Source of the DNA: Spirochaetia bacterium
GTDB taxonomy: Bacteria > Spirochaetota > Leptospirae > Leptospirales > Leptonemataceae
Assembly (NCBI GenBank): GCA_016195395.1
Contig: JACPZR010000424.1
Location: forward strand, 1-6,654
Direction of reading: 5' to 3'
DNA length: 6,654 nucleotides
Part shown: piece after piece, positions 6,027 to 6,654 of the stretch
Layout of the letters: each line of letters opens with the position of its first letter
Numbering within the stretch: the stretch's first letter is position 1
Position numbers and translations under genes: made by a program
The notes under the pieces: generated by a model
What the model was told of the DNA's origin: nothing
The model's input: only the letters and a program-made list of their open reading frames with translations
Databases searched by the model: none

Positions 6027-6118
6027 CAAAAAAACGAATCGATGCACATCTCCTGTATGGTGCGTTGGCAACATTCACATTGAATTCGATGATCGCTGCT
6101 GCGTCGGCAGGGCGGGCG

Positions 6119-6654
6119 CTACCTGAGAAATGCCTGCGGGTTGACCGCAACGCCGTTCTTAATGATTTCAAAGTGAAGGTGCGGACCAGTGCTGAATCCC
6201 GTGTTCCCTGACACGCCGATGATGGAACCGGCGGTGACAAACTGTCCGGCCTTTACGTACACCTTCGAAAGGTGCGCGTACAAGGTTTTGAATCCTGCTT
6301 CATGCTCTATGACAATAGCGTTTCCATACGATCCCAAGTAGCCCGCGAAACTGACCTGGCCGTTCCGCGACGCGGCAACGTTTGCATAATATGCTGCGAG
6401 ATCCAAACCAGCGTGCATCTGCCACTGGCCCGCGAACATGGGGTGCGGTCTCATGCCGTACCCTGACGTGAAGACACCCCAGAGGGGACGCATCCAAACC
6501 GGCGGCGGAATGGGAATCTTTGCGTCGGGCAGAAAGATCTTGGAGCCCGGCGGCACAAGGTCTAAGTCAGCCAGGTCAGGGTTGTTCTTGATAACGTCAT
6601 CGATCTTTACGGAATAATATTCAACAACGGACGCCAGGGAATCGCCGGTTTTGA
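6119..6654 (-). CDS. LysM domain, M23 (LytM-type) peptidoglycan endopeptidase; N-terminus outside window
   Basis: The frame is open to the right edge; 177 complete codons and a TAG stop (6119-6121) are visible. The real start lies outside, so an internal GTG at 6554-6556 should not be taken as the start. Numbering from the first full codon, residues 1-42 are a LysM repeat (KTGDSLASVVEYYSV, IKNNPDL, PPGSKIFLP) that binds glycan chains. After a Pro-rich linker the M23 domain begins with WGVFTSGYGMRPHP. Its zinc ligands are H80 and D84 (HAGLD) and H160 in HLH (158-160), with H127 in the LYAHLS motif. All active-site residues are present, so this is a likely active cross-link-cutting endopeptidase exported to the envelope; the signal peptide would be upstream. 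The chain ends soon after the HLHFE strand at NPQAFLR, as is usual for the family, which supports TAG as a genuine stop in this genome. It is followed on the same strand by rho, 327 bases away, probably a separate transcript. Confidence 0.9.
   Translation of the reverse strand, partial: KTGDSLASVVEYYSVKIDDVIKNNPDLADLDLVPPGSKIFLPDAKIPIPPPVWMRPLWGVFTSGYGMRPHPMFAGQWQMHAGLDLAAYYANVAASRNGQVSFAGYLGSYGNAIVIEHEAGFKTLYAHLSKVYVKAGQFVTAGSIIGVSGNTGFSTGPHLHFEIIKNGVAVNPQAFLR

Larger units (their letters stand above)
5792..6118. other. 327-base gene-free stretch between the M23 peptidase gene and rho (rho upstream region)
   Basis: I see no convincing gene here. A 91-codon minus-strand frame and a 63-codon plus-strand frame that touch the region run into the M23 gene and have no recognisable features. 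The stretch holds a candidate rho promoter, an inverted repeat, a C-rich G-poor leader and a near-repeat of the rho start region, listed separately or under findings. On the minus strand a run of seven T (6028-6034) follows the M23 gene by about 85 bases, but I could not find a good stem before it. Confidence 0.6.

Noticed and set aside
6028..6034. T7 run on the minus strand as an intrinsic terminator for the M23 gene
   Set aside because: Only a 5-bp pairing with a loop of nearly 50 bases can be drawn before it, and the run sits next to the candidate rho -35 where it fits better as a T-rich upstream element.
6036..6060. Eight-codon minus-strand mini-ORF (MCIDSFFC) after a GGAG
   Set aside because: The GGAG abuts the ATG with no spacing and the ORF runs into the candidate rho -35; it is unlikely to be translated.
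6020..6211. 63-codon plus-strand frame opposite the end of the M23 gene
   Set aside because: GTG start, mostly antisense to the conserved HLHFE region of the peptidase, no clear ribosome site or domain.
5965..6240. 91-codon minus-strand frame between the M23 gene and rho
   Set aside because: It overlaps the active-site end of the M23 gene in another frame and has no recognisable motif or ribosome site.

Overview
The window looks like bacterial chromosome of moderate to high GC. It holds housekeeping-type genes (rho, a LysM/M23 cell-wall hydrolase, an ABC-F ATPase) and a two-gene type IIA topoisomerase locus of the kind best known from T4-like phages. No phage structural genes, integrase, tRNA, rRNA, CRISPR array or insertion sequence is visible. 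Gene style and the Rho sequence would fit a Gram-negative of the PVC group (Verrucomicrobiota, Kiritimatiellota, Lentisphaerota), but that is only a guess; nothing here fixes the taxon.

Layout. From 1 to 563 (+) is the 3' end of a topoisomerase A (DNA-cleavage) subunit, cut by the window edge. Twelve bases later, 576-2939 (+) encodes the ATPase/TOPRIM subunit, equivalent to a fused T4 gp39/gp60, with an unusual Lys/Ala/Gly/Ser-rich N-terminal tail of about 90 residues. The A subunit ends without a GyrA-type DNA-wrapping domain, so the pair is probably a relaxing/decatenating enzyme and not a gyrase. The 154-base gap that follows is dense in signals: a good sigma-70-type promoter with a 9-bp inverted repeat over its -10, a three-codon ORF (Met-Arg-Leu-stop), and a hairpin that would hide the Shine-Dalgarno of the next gene. 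That gene, 3094-4497 (+), is a compact ABC-F ATPase with a shrunken first ATPase domain and a very basic linker.

The ABC-F gene and rho (4508-5791, minus) converge, and both end inside one 13-bp hairpin. rho carries two independent lesions: an in-frame amber codon after residue 155, and an in-frame loss of about 60 conserved residues that removes the R-loop and the arginine-finger segment. The rest of the protein is well conserved, so it reads as a recent pseudogene, or as an altered or misassembled copy. Upstream of rho is a 327-base gene-free stretch with a likely rho promoter, an inverted repeat and a C-rich, G-poor leader resembling a Rho-utilisation site. At the right edge, 6119-6654 (minus) is a LysM-M23 endopeptidase missing its N-terminus.

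The strongest points for follow-up are the doubly broken rho, the possible translational-attenuation leader of the ABC-F gene, and the T4-type topoisomerase with a histone-like tail in a cellular setting.
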